The notes beneath the pieces were generated by a model that worked only from the letters and a program-made list of their open reading frames with translations, had not been told where the DNA came from and searched no databases. A stretch of 11,499 bases of DNA. Origin: Dehalococcoidia bacterium (lineage in GTDB: Bacteria > Chloroflexota > Dehalococcoidia > Lucifugimonadales > JAGWBF01). Both the position numbers and the translations under genes were made by a program. This document shows, one piece after another, positions 1 through 6,421 of the stretch. The stretch is taken from contig JAGWBF010000044.1 of NCBI GenBank assembly GCA_021296025.1, positions 1 to 11,499 of the forward strand. The letters run 5' to 3'. The number at the start of each line of letters is the position of its first letter. Position 1 is the stretch's first letter.

Positions 1-5
1 TGGGA

Positions 6-20
6 CGTGCTGAAAGCACG
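6..20. other. Small hairpin downstream of the hydrolase gene
   Basis: Perfect 6-bp inverted repeat CGTGCT/AGCACG with a 3-nt loop, about 20 nt past the stop codon of the minus-strand hydrolase gene. It could mark the 3' end of that transcript. There is no T-tract on the minus strand after it within the visible sequence, so it is not a convincing intrinsic terminator. Confidence 0.3.
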
Positions 21-41
21 CTGGATGCTGACTGGATTATA

Positions 42-1187
42 TCATTCGGGCAGCGTGGCACACACTTTACCGGCCACGGGAGGGCAGCCAGCCAGCACCC
101 GCTCAAAGACATATCGGCCCAGGTCTCGGTTCTCGCTGAAAGAGAAGCCCTCGAAGTCTCCATTGAATCCAAAGATGGGCACATTTTGTTCGGTAGTAGA
201 GCCGTGGCTGCGCAGACCGGTGGGAAGCTCCACCTCCGCCGGATCGCCGAAAACAACATCCTCCGTACCTGTAACTACCAGGTCGCCTATCCTGTCGGGG
301 CGCAGCTTGAATGCAGCCGCAGCCTCCTCCCGGGACATAGCCTCCCGAATGCCATCGGTGCTGGAGAGTATCCAAACTGCATCCTCGGAGTGTTTAGAAT
401 CCAGGTACACGTAGGCGCACCCTCCTAGGTTGGAATGATGCACCACGTAGCGGTCCTTGATGATGGGGACGGCCAGCGAGGGAATCCCATAGCGGGACAG
501 GAGGGCGGTTACGTCCAGCATGCGGGTCTTGCCGGACATGCCATGATCGGCGCTGAGCAGGATGGACGCATCGGGATGGACATCGGCAAGTCTTCCGATC
601 GCATCGTCAAGGATCGAGGCGTGCTGCTGAGACCTGGGATGGCTGGGCGGATAGGTGTGCATAGCGTAGTCGGTGGTCGTTATGTAAACGATGTCGTAGG
701 GCCTCATCGTCATAGCGTAATTTGCCGCATCGATCACCCACCCGTTCACCTTCAAGGAATATATCTCCGGAGGAACCCCGACGGCATGCACCAGCCACTG
801 GGGAGGCGCTTCCGAAGAGATGGCTGTGCCCACTCCTTCTCCAAGGAGGCTGCACAGCTTGTCCTTGGAGGTTGCCAGCAGGGAGTCCATGCCCAGCCTA
901 GCAGCCTTTTGAAAAAAGGTCTCCGCGAGGATGTAGTCCGCCGATTCGGTGTAAACGGCTTCTTTCCCTTCGCCCTTGTACCAGTAGTTGGAGCAGATGC
1001 CGTGGGTTTCCGGGTAACTGGCGGTCAGTATGGACACGTTGTTGACGTTGGTAACAGATGGCATCATGCATCGGCCAATGGTTGAGAATCCCCGCCTGCC
1101 AATCTCCCGGAGATTGGGCATGTTGCAGGCATCCAGGTACTCAGGATCGAAGCCGTCGATGCAGATTACTACTGTGCTCTTGGCCAA
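42..1187 (-). CDS. Phosphonoacetate hydrolase-like alkaline phosphatase superfamily protein
   Basis: A 381-aa cytoplasmic-looking protein with no signal peptide. Residues expected to bind two metal ions in the alkaline phosphatase/nucleotide pyrophosphatase fold are all present: D11 (CIDGFD), nucleophile T46 (PSVTNVNNVS), D173 and H177 (TTDYAMHTYPP), D214-H215 (SADHGM) and H328 (LRSHGS). The TN-x-NN-x-S nucleophile motif and the TDY-x3-H and RSHG motifs resemble PhnA phosphonoacetate hydrolase, which splits phosphonoacetate into acetate and phosphate. Other phosphonates or phosphoesters remain possible substrates. The start is TTG at 1187-1185. An in-frame stop lies at 1199-1197, a purine-rich GAGAGAAGAG site sits just upstream, and the first internal Met comes after the catalytic D11. 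The gene is divergent from the ABM gene. No phosphonate transporter or PhnWXYZ gene is visible nearby. Family confident; substrate inferred. Confidence 0.85.
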   Translation of the reverse strand: MAKSTVVICIDGFDPEYLDACNMPNLREIGRRGFSTIGRCMMPSVTNVNNVSILTASYPETHGICSNYWYKGEGKEAVYTESADYILAETFFQKAARLGMDSLLATSKDKLCSLLGEGVGTAISSEAPPQWLVHAVGVPPEIYSLKVNGWVIDAANYAMTMRPYDIVYITTTDYAMHTYPPSHPRSQQHASILDDAIGRLADVHPDASILLSADHGMSGKTRMLDVTALLSRYGIPSLAVPIIKDRYVVHHSNLGGCAYVYLDSKHSEDAVWILSSTDGIREAMSREEAAAAFKLRPDRIGDLVVTGTEDVVFGDPAEVELPTGLRSHGSTTEQNVPIFGFNGDFEGFSFSENRDLGRYVFERVLAGCPPVAGKVCATLPE

Positions 1188-1204
1188 GCTCTTCTCTCAC
1201 AAGC

Positions 1205-1229
1205 ATAATTTGGGAAGGACCCAAATTAT
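1205..1229. promoter_or_regulatory. Perfect 10-bp inverted repeat, candidate operator or leader hairpin
   Basis: ATAATTTGGG, 5-nt spacer AAGGA, then CCCAAATTAT: a perfect dyad ending 17 bp upstream of the TTG start of the hydrolase gene. It lies downstream of the candidate extended -10, so it would fall in the 5' leader. It may be a repressor site (roadblock) or an RNA hairpin. No regulator gene is in the window. The symmetry is seen directly; the function is inferred. Confidence 0.55.
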
Positions 1230-1254
1230 CCGGTCCAACCCACTAGGAAGTTGA

Positions 1255-1263
1255 ATTGTAGCA
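1255..1263 (-). promoter_or_regulatory. Candidate extended -10 promoter for the hydrolase gene
   Basis: On the minus strand the sequence reads TGC-TACAAT, an extended -10 element (TGn plus a 5/6 match to TATAAT). It lies 68 bp upstream of the TTG start. No good -35 is visible, as expected for some extended -10 promoters. A second possible -10, GATAAT at 1230-1225, overlaps the inverted repeat. Confidence 0.4.
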
Positions 1264-1346
1264 TGCCATCCCGTTCGTCCTCGCCCATGTGGTTCAGGGG
1301 CTGGGCGTGAGGGCAAGTGCATCTCATCGTGCACCGCCGGCAGGTG

Positions 1347-1352
1347 TATAAT
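1347..1352 (+). promoter_or_regulatory. Candidate -10 box for the ABM gene
   Basis: A perfect TATAAT sits 28 bp before the ATG of the ABM gene. The -35 region (about 1324-1329) is poor. It is covered by an inverted repeat GTGCA (1317-1321) and TGCAC (1330-1334) that could bind an activator or repressor. The leader would be very short, about 20 nt. Confidence 0.45.
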
Positions 1353-1380
1353 CTGTCCGAATCATTGCCAAGGAGGGGCT

Positions 1381-1701
1381 ATGGAAGCGCTGATGGTGAC
1401 CATCCGGATAAAGCCCGGACACAAAGAGGCGTTCATGGAGTCGATGCTGGACGATGCCCGGGGATCGATCAGCAACGAGCCCGGGTGCCTTCGCTTCGAC
1501 GTCATCCAGGACCATGAAGACCCCAACCGCATATTCCTGTATGAAGTGTATCGCGACGATGCGGCCATAGAAGCCCACCGGGCGGCGCCACATTTCTTGA
1601 AGTGGCGGGAGACCGTCAAGGACTGGTTCGATTGTGAGCCGGTGCGAGCCAGGTGCTCGACCATATTCCCCACCGACGCCGACTGGGCCCGGACCAAGTA
1701 A
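1381..1701 (+). CDS. ABM-domain protein, LsrG/YgiN-like putative monooxygenase or isomerase
   Basis: A 106-aa protein of one antibiotic-biosynthesis-monooxygenase (dimeric alpha/beta barrel) domain. The stretch from about residue 28 (GSISNEPGCLRFDVIQD), then RIFLYEVYRDDAAIEAH and the following APHF, closely resembles LsrG. LsrG is the E. coli enzyme that processes phospho-AI-2; related YgiN proteins act on quinols. The small size and cofactor-free fold fit the family. The start is ATG at 1381 with a perfect AGGAGG at 1371-1376, spacing 4. The gene stands alone with its own promoter and a likely terminator, and diverges from the phosphonoacetate hydrolase-like gene. No other lsr genes are present, so AI-2 processing is not supported by context. 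The substrate is unknown; the domain call is firm. Confidence 0.85.
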   Translation: MEALMVTIRIKPGHKEAFMESMLDDARGSISNEPGCLRFDVIQDHEDPNRIFLYEVYRDDAAIEAHRAAPHFLKWRETVKDWFDCEPVRARCSTIFPTDADWARTK

Positions 1702-1704
1702 CCG

Positions 1705-1739
1705 CCGAAGGTTGGCACCCTGGAACCCTCCTCGGTTTT
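1705..1739 (+). terminator. Probable intrinsic terminator of the ABM gene
   Basis: An imperfect hairpin starting 3 nt after the TAA. Outer stem CCGA (1705-1708) pairs with TCGG (1732-1735), and AGGTT pairs with AACCCT across small bulges. TTTT follows at 1736-1739. It would separate the ABM gene from the rpsO promoter just downstream. Confidence 0.45.
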
Positions 1740-1754
1740 GAGCTGGGGAGTTAA

Positions 1755-1783
1755 TTGCGCGCCTTACTTGGTTGTGCTATAAT
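1755..1783 (+). promoter_or_regulatory. Strong sigma-70-type promoter of rpsO-pnp
   Basis: -35 TTGCGC (1755-1760), exactly 17 nt of spacer, and a perfect -10 TATAAT (1778-1783) preceded by an extended -10 TGC (1775-1777). The start of transcription should be near 1790, giving a leader of about 30 nt before rpsO. This is the best promoter in the window and fits a ribosomal protein gene. Confidence 0.8.
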
Positions 1784-1807
1784 TTCGCCGAAGTAAAAAG
1801 GAAGAGG

Positions 1808-1825
1808 TCCAGGAGGGGTTCTGGA
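1808..1825 (+). promoter_or_regulatory. Hairpin around the rpsO Shine-Dalgarno and start codon
   Basis: TCCAG (1808-1812) can pair with CTGGA (1821-1825), and G1807-T1826 adds a wobble pair. The Shine-Dalgarno AGGAGG (1811-1816) lies partly in the stem and partly in the loop, and the CTG start codon is in the 3' arm. S15 is known to repress its own translation by binding structured rpsO leaders in several bacteria. Such a role here is an inference from position. Confidence 0.4.
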
Positions 1826-2084
1826 TAAGGATAGAAAGTCCCAGATCATAGAGGACTTTCAGCAACACGACAGCGACACAGGGTCTGTAGAAGTCCAGGT
1901 AGCGGTACTAACTGACCGGATCAGGCAGCTCACAGACCATCTTCGCCAGCACAAGAAGGATGTCCATTCTCGGATAGGCCTTCTCAAGCTTGTAGGTCAA
2001 CGCCGAAGTCTGCTGAATTACCTTTCACGCGAGGACGTTGGCCGTTATCGCACCCTTATCAGTCGCCTTGGCCTGAGAAGATAG
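1821..2084 (+). CDS. rpsO: 30S ribosomal protein S15 (CTG start)
   Basis: An 87-aa protein; E. coli S15 has 89. The S15 core is clear: DTGSVEVQVAVLT, the signature helix region LTDHLRQHKKDVHSRIGLL, then LVGQRRSLLNYL and the terminal LIxRLGLRR. S15 binds the central domain of 16S rRNA and is a primary assembly protein of the small subunit. The frame is open from 1797 (stop TAA at 1794) but contains no ATG, GTG or TTG before the conserved part. CTG at 1821 gives an N-terminus of M-D-K-D-R-K, typical in length, and lies 4 nt after a perfect AGGAGG (1811-1816). Initiation at CTG is therefore the best call. It is followed by pnp, the classic rpsO-pnp order, and preceded by a strong promoter. Confidence 0.93.
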   Translation: MDKDRKSQIIEDFQQHDSDTGSVEVQVAVLTDRIRQLTDHLRQHKKDVHSRIGLLKLVGQRRSLLNYLSREDVGRYRTLISRLGLRR

Positions 2085-2111
2085 CCCCGCCCGTCGGGGC
2101 TTTCTGCTTTT
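2083..2111 (+). terminator. Intrinsic terminator or attenuator between rpsO and pnp
   Basis: A 7-bp GC-rich stem, AGCCCCG (2083-2089) with CGGGGCT (2095-2101), loop CCCGT, followed by the T-rich TTCTGCTTTT. It begins inside the rpsO stop codon. No clear promoter was found between it and pnp, so partial readthrough or processing probably sets the S15 to PNPase ratio. In E. coli the same gap holds a terminator and RNase III sites. Confidence 0.7.
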
Positions 2112-2157
2112 CCGGGCACCTTCACCATACCTTAAGAGAGGTCGTTTATCTCCAACT

Positions 2158-4407
2158 ATGTATCATTCTGTGGAACGGAACGTCGGTGGAAAGCAGATTC
2201 TTATCGAAACGGGCAAGTATGCCGGACAGGCCGACGCTAGCGTAACCGTTCGGTCCGGCGACACAATAGTTCTTGCCACCATATGCGTTGCCCCCAAAGC
2301 ACGACCCGATATCGATTTTCTGCCGCTGACGGTTGACTACGAAGAGAGGCTCTATGCGGCCGGCCGCATACCGGGCAGTTTCTTCCGAAGGGAAGGCAGG
2401 CCCACCCAGCAGGCCATACTCTTCGGTCGTCTCATTGACCGCCCGGTTCGACCCCTTCTTCCCAAGGGGTTCTACAACGACATCCAGATCATCATCACCG
2501 TCATGTCTGTGGACAAGGAGAACCCACCCGAAACCCTGGGCATAGTGGGCGCTTCCGCATGCCTGGCAATGTCCCACCTACCCTTCCCAACGCCCATCGG
2601 GGCCTGCCGTGTCGGATACTCCAATGGAAGCTACATCATCAACCCCACCTACTCCCAGATTGATGAGGGAAGCATGGCGATGGTGATCGCAAGCACCAAG
2701 GATGCGGTGATGATGGTCGAGTCCGAGTCCGACGAGGTCTCCGAGGAGACCGTCCTTGAGGGCATCCGCCAAGGGCAGGCAGCCAACCTCCAGATCATCG
2801 AGATGGTGGAAGAGATGGCCGCCACTGTGGGCAGGGAAAAGATGGTAATCGAGACCGACAATCACAAGCAGGAAGTCGAAAACTCGGTTCAGGGATTCCT
2901 GAACGGAAGGATGACTTCGGTGGTGGAAGCAGGACTCAGTAAGGTGGAGCGGGAGGAGTCCCTGGACGCACTGGAGGCTGAAGCCCGGGAAGCCCTGGCT
3001 GATGAGCACCCGGCAGGCGAAGTTGCATCCGCCTTTGAGAGCATCCTGAAGGAGCAGATGCGCCAGAGGATTCTCAATCAAGGAATTCGTGCCGACGGAA
3101 GAGGCACCACTGAGATCCGGCCCATCTCCTGCGAGGTCGGGGTACTGCCCCGTACCCATGGTACCGGCCTGTTCACCCGAGGCCAGACCCAGGTGATGAG
3201 CATCGTTACCCTGGGGTCCACCCTGATGAAGCAGACCCTGGATGATCTGGGGCCTGAAGACACAAAACATTTCATGCACCACTACAACTTCACCCCCTAC
3301 TCCACCGGCGAGGTAAAGCGGGTCGGTTCTCCCGGCAGGCGCGAGGTTGGGCATGGCGCGCTGGCCGAGCGCAGCATCCTTCCCTCCATCCCCGACGACA
3401 CGGAATTCCCGTACACCATCCGCATCGTGTCCGAAGTACTCAGCTCCAACGGCAGCACCTCCATGGCCAGCGTGTGTGGGAGCACCCTCGCCCTCATGGA
3501 CGCAGGCGTCCCCATCAAGCGGCCGGTAGCGGGCGTGGCCATGGGGTTGATCATGGGCTCTGACGGACGCAACACCATACTCACTGACATCGAAGGCCTG
3601 GAAGACCACCTTGGCGACATGGACTTCAAGGTGGCGGGCACCTCCCAGGGCATCAACGCCCTGCAGATGGACATCAAGGTGAAGGGCATCAACAACGAGA
3701 TCCTGGAGCGCGCCCTTGCCCAGGCCAAGGATGGGCGGATGTTCATCTTGTCCAAGATGGAAGCAGCCATCGACCAGCCCAGGACCAACCTCAGCCCATA
3801 TGCTCCCAAGATGCTGAGGATAAGCATCCCCGTCTCCAAGATCGGCATAATCATCGGCCCCGGCGGGCGGATGATCCGCAGCATCCAAGAAGATACCGGA
3901 GCCACCATCGATGTACAGGACGATGGGACGGTGACTATCTCCGCCTCCGACGATAACATGATGGCGAGCGCCCGCTCCAAGATCGAGGGGCTGACCAGAG
4001 AAGTGATGATCGGCGACATATTCACTGGCAAGGTGACCCGGGTAACCAACTTCGGGGCCTTCGTGGAACTCCTTCCAGGGAAGGACGGCCTGGCCAGGTC
4101 CGAGGACCTTGGCGACATAGCCGCCAACGTGGAGGTAGGCCAGGAGATCACCGTGATTGTTCAGGAGATCGACCACATGGGGAGGGTCAACGTTTCGCGC
4201 CAGGCCCTCCTCAGCGGCGAAGATGCCGCCAAGGAAGGAGCGGCCCAAGGCAACCGCCCACCCGCTCCATTCAACAGAAATTCCGGCCCCGGCGGCGGAG
4301 GCTTCCGCAACGACCGCAGGCCCCCCGGGCAGGGAGGGTCCAACCCTGGCAGGGGTGGCGGGCAAAGCGCAGGACGGCGTCCTTATCGTGGGCCTTCCAA
4401 CAGGTAA
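2158..4407 (+). CDS. pnp: Polyribonucleotide nucleotidyltransferase (PNPase)
   Basis: A 749-aa phosphorolytic 3'-5' exoribonuclease, a trimer that degrades RNA to nucleoside diphosphates. Domains in order: RNase PH 1 (about 10-145), helical linker (about 145-235), RNase PH 2 (about 315-540), KH (about 552-612, GPGG at 567-570) and S1 (about 618-685, from IGDIFTGKVTRV). Catalytic-site residues are present: S433-T434-S435 in SNGSTSMAS and D483/D489 in EDHLGDMDF, matching E. coli D486/D492. The last 60 residues are a low-complexity Gly/Arg/Pro tail with RGG-like repeats, making it longer than the roughly 710-aa norm. The ATG at 2158 is the first usable start. The nearest purine-rich site, GAGAGG at 2136-2141, is 16 nt away, so initiation may be weak or coupled. 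Downstream are the lysine genes. Confidence 0.97.
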   Translation: MYHSVERNVGGKQILIETGKYAGQADASVTVRSGDTIVLATICVAPKARPDIDFLPLTVDYEERLYAAGRIPGSFFRREGRPTQQAILFGRLIDRPVRPLLPKGFYNDIQIIITVMSVDKENPPETLGIVGASACLAMSHLPFPTPIGACRVGYSNGSYIINPTYSQIDEGSMAMVIASTKDAVMMVESESDEVSEETVLEGIRQGQAANLQIIEMVEEMAATVGREKMVIETDNHKQEVENSVQGFLNGRMTSVVEAGLSKVEREESLDALEAEAREALADEHPAGEVASAFESILKEQMRQRILNQGIRADGRGTTEIRPISCEVGVLPRTHGTGLFTRGQTQVMSIVTLGSTLMKQTLDDLGPEDTKHFMHHYNFTPYSTGEVKRVGSPGRREVGHGALAERSILPSIPDDTEFPYTIRIVSEVLSSNGSTSMASVCGSTLALMDAGVPIKRPVAGVAMGLIMGSDGRNTILTDIEGLEDHLGDMDFKVAGTSQGINALQMDIKVKGINNEILERALAQAKDGRMFILSKMEAAIDQPRTNLSPYAPKMLRISIPVSKIGIIIGPGGRMIRSIQEDTGATIDVQDDGTVTISASDDNMMASARSKIEGLTREVMIGDIFTGKVTRVTNFGAFVELLPGKDGLARSEDLGDIAANVEVGQEITVIVQEIDHMGRVNVSRQALLSGEDAAKEGAAQGNRPPAPFNRNSGPGGGGFRNDRRPPGQGGSNPGRGGGQSAGRRPYRGPSNR

Positions 4408-4426
4408 CCTCAAAGTTATCACCCAA

Positions 4427-4446
4427 CGGAGGGAACCCTCCCTCCG
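4427..4446 (+). other. Hairpin in the pnp-dapB gap
   Basis: CGGAGGG (4427-4433) pairs perfectly with CCCTCCG (4440-4446), 6-nt loop. No T-tract follows, so it is more likely an RNA-stability or processing element, or a pause site within a continuous pnp-dapB transcript, than a terminator. The gap to dapB is only 69 bp and shows no convincing promoter. Confidence 0.4.
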
Positions 4447-4476
4447 ACTCCCGGTGAAAATGGGACAGGGTCTCCA

Positions 4477-5268
4477 ATGGCCTCGCTAAGAGTCGTCGTT
4501 GCCGGCGCAACCGGAAAGATGGGCCGCGAAGCTGTTATCGCTCTGTCCAATGCCCCAGACATGGAGCTGGTCGGCGCAACCTGTCGGCAAGACCGGGGAC
4601 CTTACCTGGAGGTTCCTGATACTTCCGAGAAGGTCCCCCTTGGCACCGACCTGGAAGCCATCCTGGACTCCACCAAGCCCGAAATCCTTGTCGATTTCAC
4701 CACCGCAAGTTCAGTGATGGCCTCAGCCCCCATATGTGCCCAACGAGGAGTCCATCTCGTAACCGGCACCACGGGGCTCCTGGAAGAGGACTTCAGCAGG
4801 CTGGAGGCCATCGCCAAGGAGCGCGGAGTCGGAATAGTTGTTGCTGCAAACCTGTCCATCGGCGGCGTCCTGCTTGTCCACCTGGTCAAGAAGGCAGCAC
4901 CCTATTTCGACTATGTAGATGTGGTGGAAACTCACCACGAGGCAAAGATAGATGCGCCTTCAGGGACAGCCCTGGTTATCGTCAACGCTATCACTCAAGG
5001 CAGGGAATATCGCAGAAACGTCACCGAGAAAGAGAACATCGCCAACGTGAGGGGCGGGGAACAGGGCGGCGTGGGAGTTCACAGCATCCGCATGGCCGGC
5101 AGAGTCGCCCATCACGAGGTTATCATGGGAATGGCGGGACAGGCGCTTACCCTGCGCCATGACATGATCAGCAGGGACTGCTGCATGCCGGGGATGCTCC
5201 TTGCAATCCGGGAGGTCGGAAAGCTGGGCCGTCTCGTAGTGGGCCTGGACAAGATCATGGGGCTTTAA
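4477..5268 (+). CDS. dapB: 4-hydroxy-tetrahydrodipicolinate reductase
   Basis: A 263-aa cytoplasmic enzyme that reduces the DapA product to tetrahydrodipicolinate with NAD(P)H, in lysine and diaminopimelate synthesis. The N-terminal Rossmann loop is GATGKMGRE (10-18). The DFTTASSV segment and the GTTG motif are typical. The substrate-binding and catalytic motif HHEAKIDAPSGTA has H153, H154 and K157, matching E. coli H159, H160 and K163, and the C-terminus ends LVVGLDKIMGL. Length is normal for the family (about 265-273). The start is ATG at 4477 with a weak ACAGGG site (4465-4470). It lies 69 bp after pnp and 10 bp before asd, in an apparent operon. Confidence 0.96.
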   Translation: MASLRVVVAGATGKMGREAVIALSNAPDMELVGATCRQDRGPYLEVPDTSEKVPLGTDLEAILDSTKPEILVDFTTASSVMASAPICAQRGVHLVTGTTGLLEEDFSRLEAIAKERGVGIVVAANLSIGGVLLVHLVKKAAPYFDYVDVVETHHEAKIDAPSGTALVIVNAITQGREYRRNVTEKENIANVRGGEQGGVGVHSIRMAGRVAHHEVIMGMAGQALTLRHDMISRDCCMPGMLLAIREVGKLGRLVVGLDKIMGL

Positions 5269-5278
5269 GGTCGCCCGC

Positions 5279-6340
5279 ATGGATATGAATGTGAAAGAAC
5301 CCAACATAGTGGTCGTCGGGGCCACGGGGGCCGTAGGCCGGGAGTTCCTGCGGATACTCGAAGAGCGAGATTTCCCAGCCGGGGAAATCAGACTGCTGGC
5401 ATCCAGCCGTTCCGCTGGCACCAGATTTAAGGTGCGCGGTGAGGACCTGGAAGTCCGGGAGGCCTCGCCCAACGAGTTCAGCGGAGCGGATATAGCCTTC
5501 ATCTCTGTCAATAGTCAGCTGAGCGCCCAGCTGGGACCTGCGGCTGTGGAAGCCGGGGCCCTTGTCATCGATGATAGCTCCTGCTTCCGGATGGACCCGG
5601 ATGTACCACTGGTCGTCCCCGAGGTTAACGGCGAAGATGTAAAGTGGCACCGAGGAATCATCTCTATCCCCAACTGCTCTACCACGCCCCTGGTCATGGT
5701 CGCCCATCCCCTGAACCGGGAGTCTGCCATCACCCGCATGGTGGTATCCACCTACCAGTCGGTGTCCGGCGCGGGGGCGGGAGCCATGGAGGAGCTTCGG
5801 AATCAGAGCCGGGCTGTGCTGGAGGGCCAAACCGTCGAGCCCGGAAACCTCCCTAAGCAGATCGCCTTTAACATCTTCCCTCATATAGATGATTTCACAG
5901 CCAACGGCTACACCTTCGAAGAGCAGAAAATGCTCCAGGAAACCCGGAAGATCATGCACATCCCCCACATTCCCGTGTCGTCCACCTGTGTGAGGGTACC
6001 TGTCTTCGGCGCCCACAGCGCCGCAGTACACCTGGAGTTTCAGGGACCCATCAGCCCGGAACGGGCTACGGAGCTTTTAAGCGGAATGCCTGGGGTAAAG
6101 GTTGTGGGTGGGCCGGGAGAGAGCAGCTACCCCACGCCTTGGGAGGTAGCCGGGACCGACGATGTTTACGTGGGACGCATCCGCCGGGACATCTCCTCCG
6201 ATCACGGCTTGGCCATGTGGATCGTTTGCGACAACCTTCGGAAGGGGGCTGCTCTCAACGCCATTCAGATCGCCGAAGAGGTGCTGCGTCTCAACTGCCT
6301 CGCGCCCTCACAGGTAGCAGCCCCATCCCGTTCCGTGTAG
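5279..6340 (+). CDS. asd: Aspartate-semialdehyde dehydrogenase
   Basis: A 353-aa NADP-dependent enzyme that reduces aspartyl phosphate to aspartate semialdehyde, the branch point of lysine/DAP and the threonine/methionine pathways. It has the Rossmann loop GATGAVG (14-20), the catalytic Cys133 in IPNCSTTPL, Gln160 in STYQSVSGAGAGA, Arg239 in VRVPVF, the active-site His246 in GAHSAAVHLEF, and the C-terminal GTDDVYVGRIRRD. Two ATG codons (5279, 5285) are possible. The first is preferred because AAGG at 5267-5270 is 8 nt upstream. That site overlaps the dapB stop codon, which suggests translational coupling. No aspartokinase gene is in the window, so that first step is encoded elsewhere. Confidence 0.96.
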   Translation: MDMNVKEPNIVVVGATGAVGREFLRILEERDFPAGEIRLLASSRSAGTRFKVRGEDLEVREASPNEFSGADIAFISVNSQLSAQLGPAAVEAGALVIDDSSCFRMDPDVPLVVPEVNGEDVKWHRGIISIPNCSTTPLVMVAHPLNRESAITRMVVSTYQSVSGAGAGAMEELRNQSRAVLEGQTVEPGNLPKQIAFNIFPHIDDFTANGYTFEEQKMLQETRKIMHIPHIPVSSTCVRVPVFGAHSAAVHLEFQGPISPERATELLSGMPGVKVVGGPGESSYPTPWEVAGTDDVYVGRIRRDISSDHGLAMWIVCDNLRKGAALNAIQIAEEVLRLNCLAPSQVAAPSRSV

Positions 6341-6421
6341 AATCTCATCGGCCCGCGTGTAGGACAGACCTCGACCCATGGTGTCCGACCCTCTTAACTT
6401 CTCTTAGGAGTGGCGTAACAG

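Noticed and set aside
435..1085. 216-aa plus-strand open frame inside the hydrolase gene
   Set aside because: It is antisense to a gene with a full catalytic motif set and shows no family resemblance of its own.
3297..4151. 284-aa minus-strand open frame opposite the 3' half of pnp
   Set aside because: Ser/Met/Ile-rich shadow translation with no recognisable domain and no ribosome-binding support.
2578..4422. 614-aa open frame on the minus strand opposite pnp
   Set aside because: It is a shadow of the pnp codon pattern. Its translation is His/Asp/Gly-rich low complexity with no known motif, while the opposite strand is unmistakably PNPase.
5255..6031. 258-aa minus-strand open frame opposite asd
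   Set aside because: Antisense shadow of asd, which has intact catalytic residues on the plus strand.
6341..6421. Possible separate promoter before the aldehyde dehydrogenase
   Set aside because: I find no acceptable -35/-10 pair. A weak GGACA/TGTCC dyad with a 15-nt loop and a CTCTTA repeat are too slight to call.
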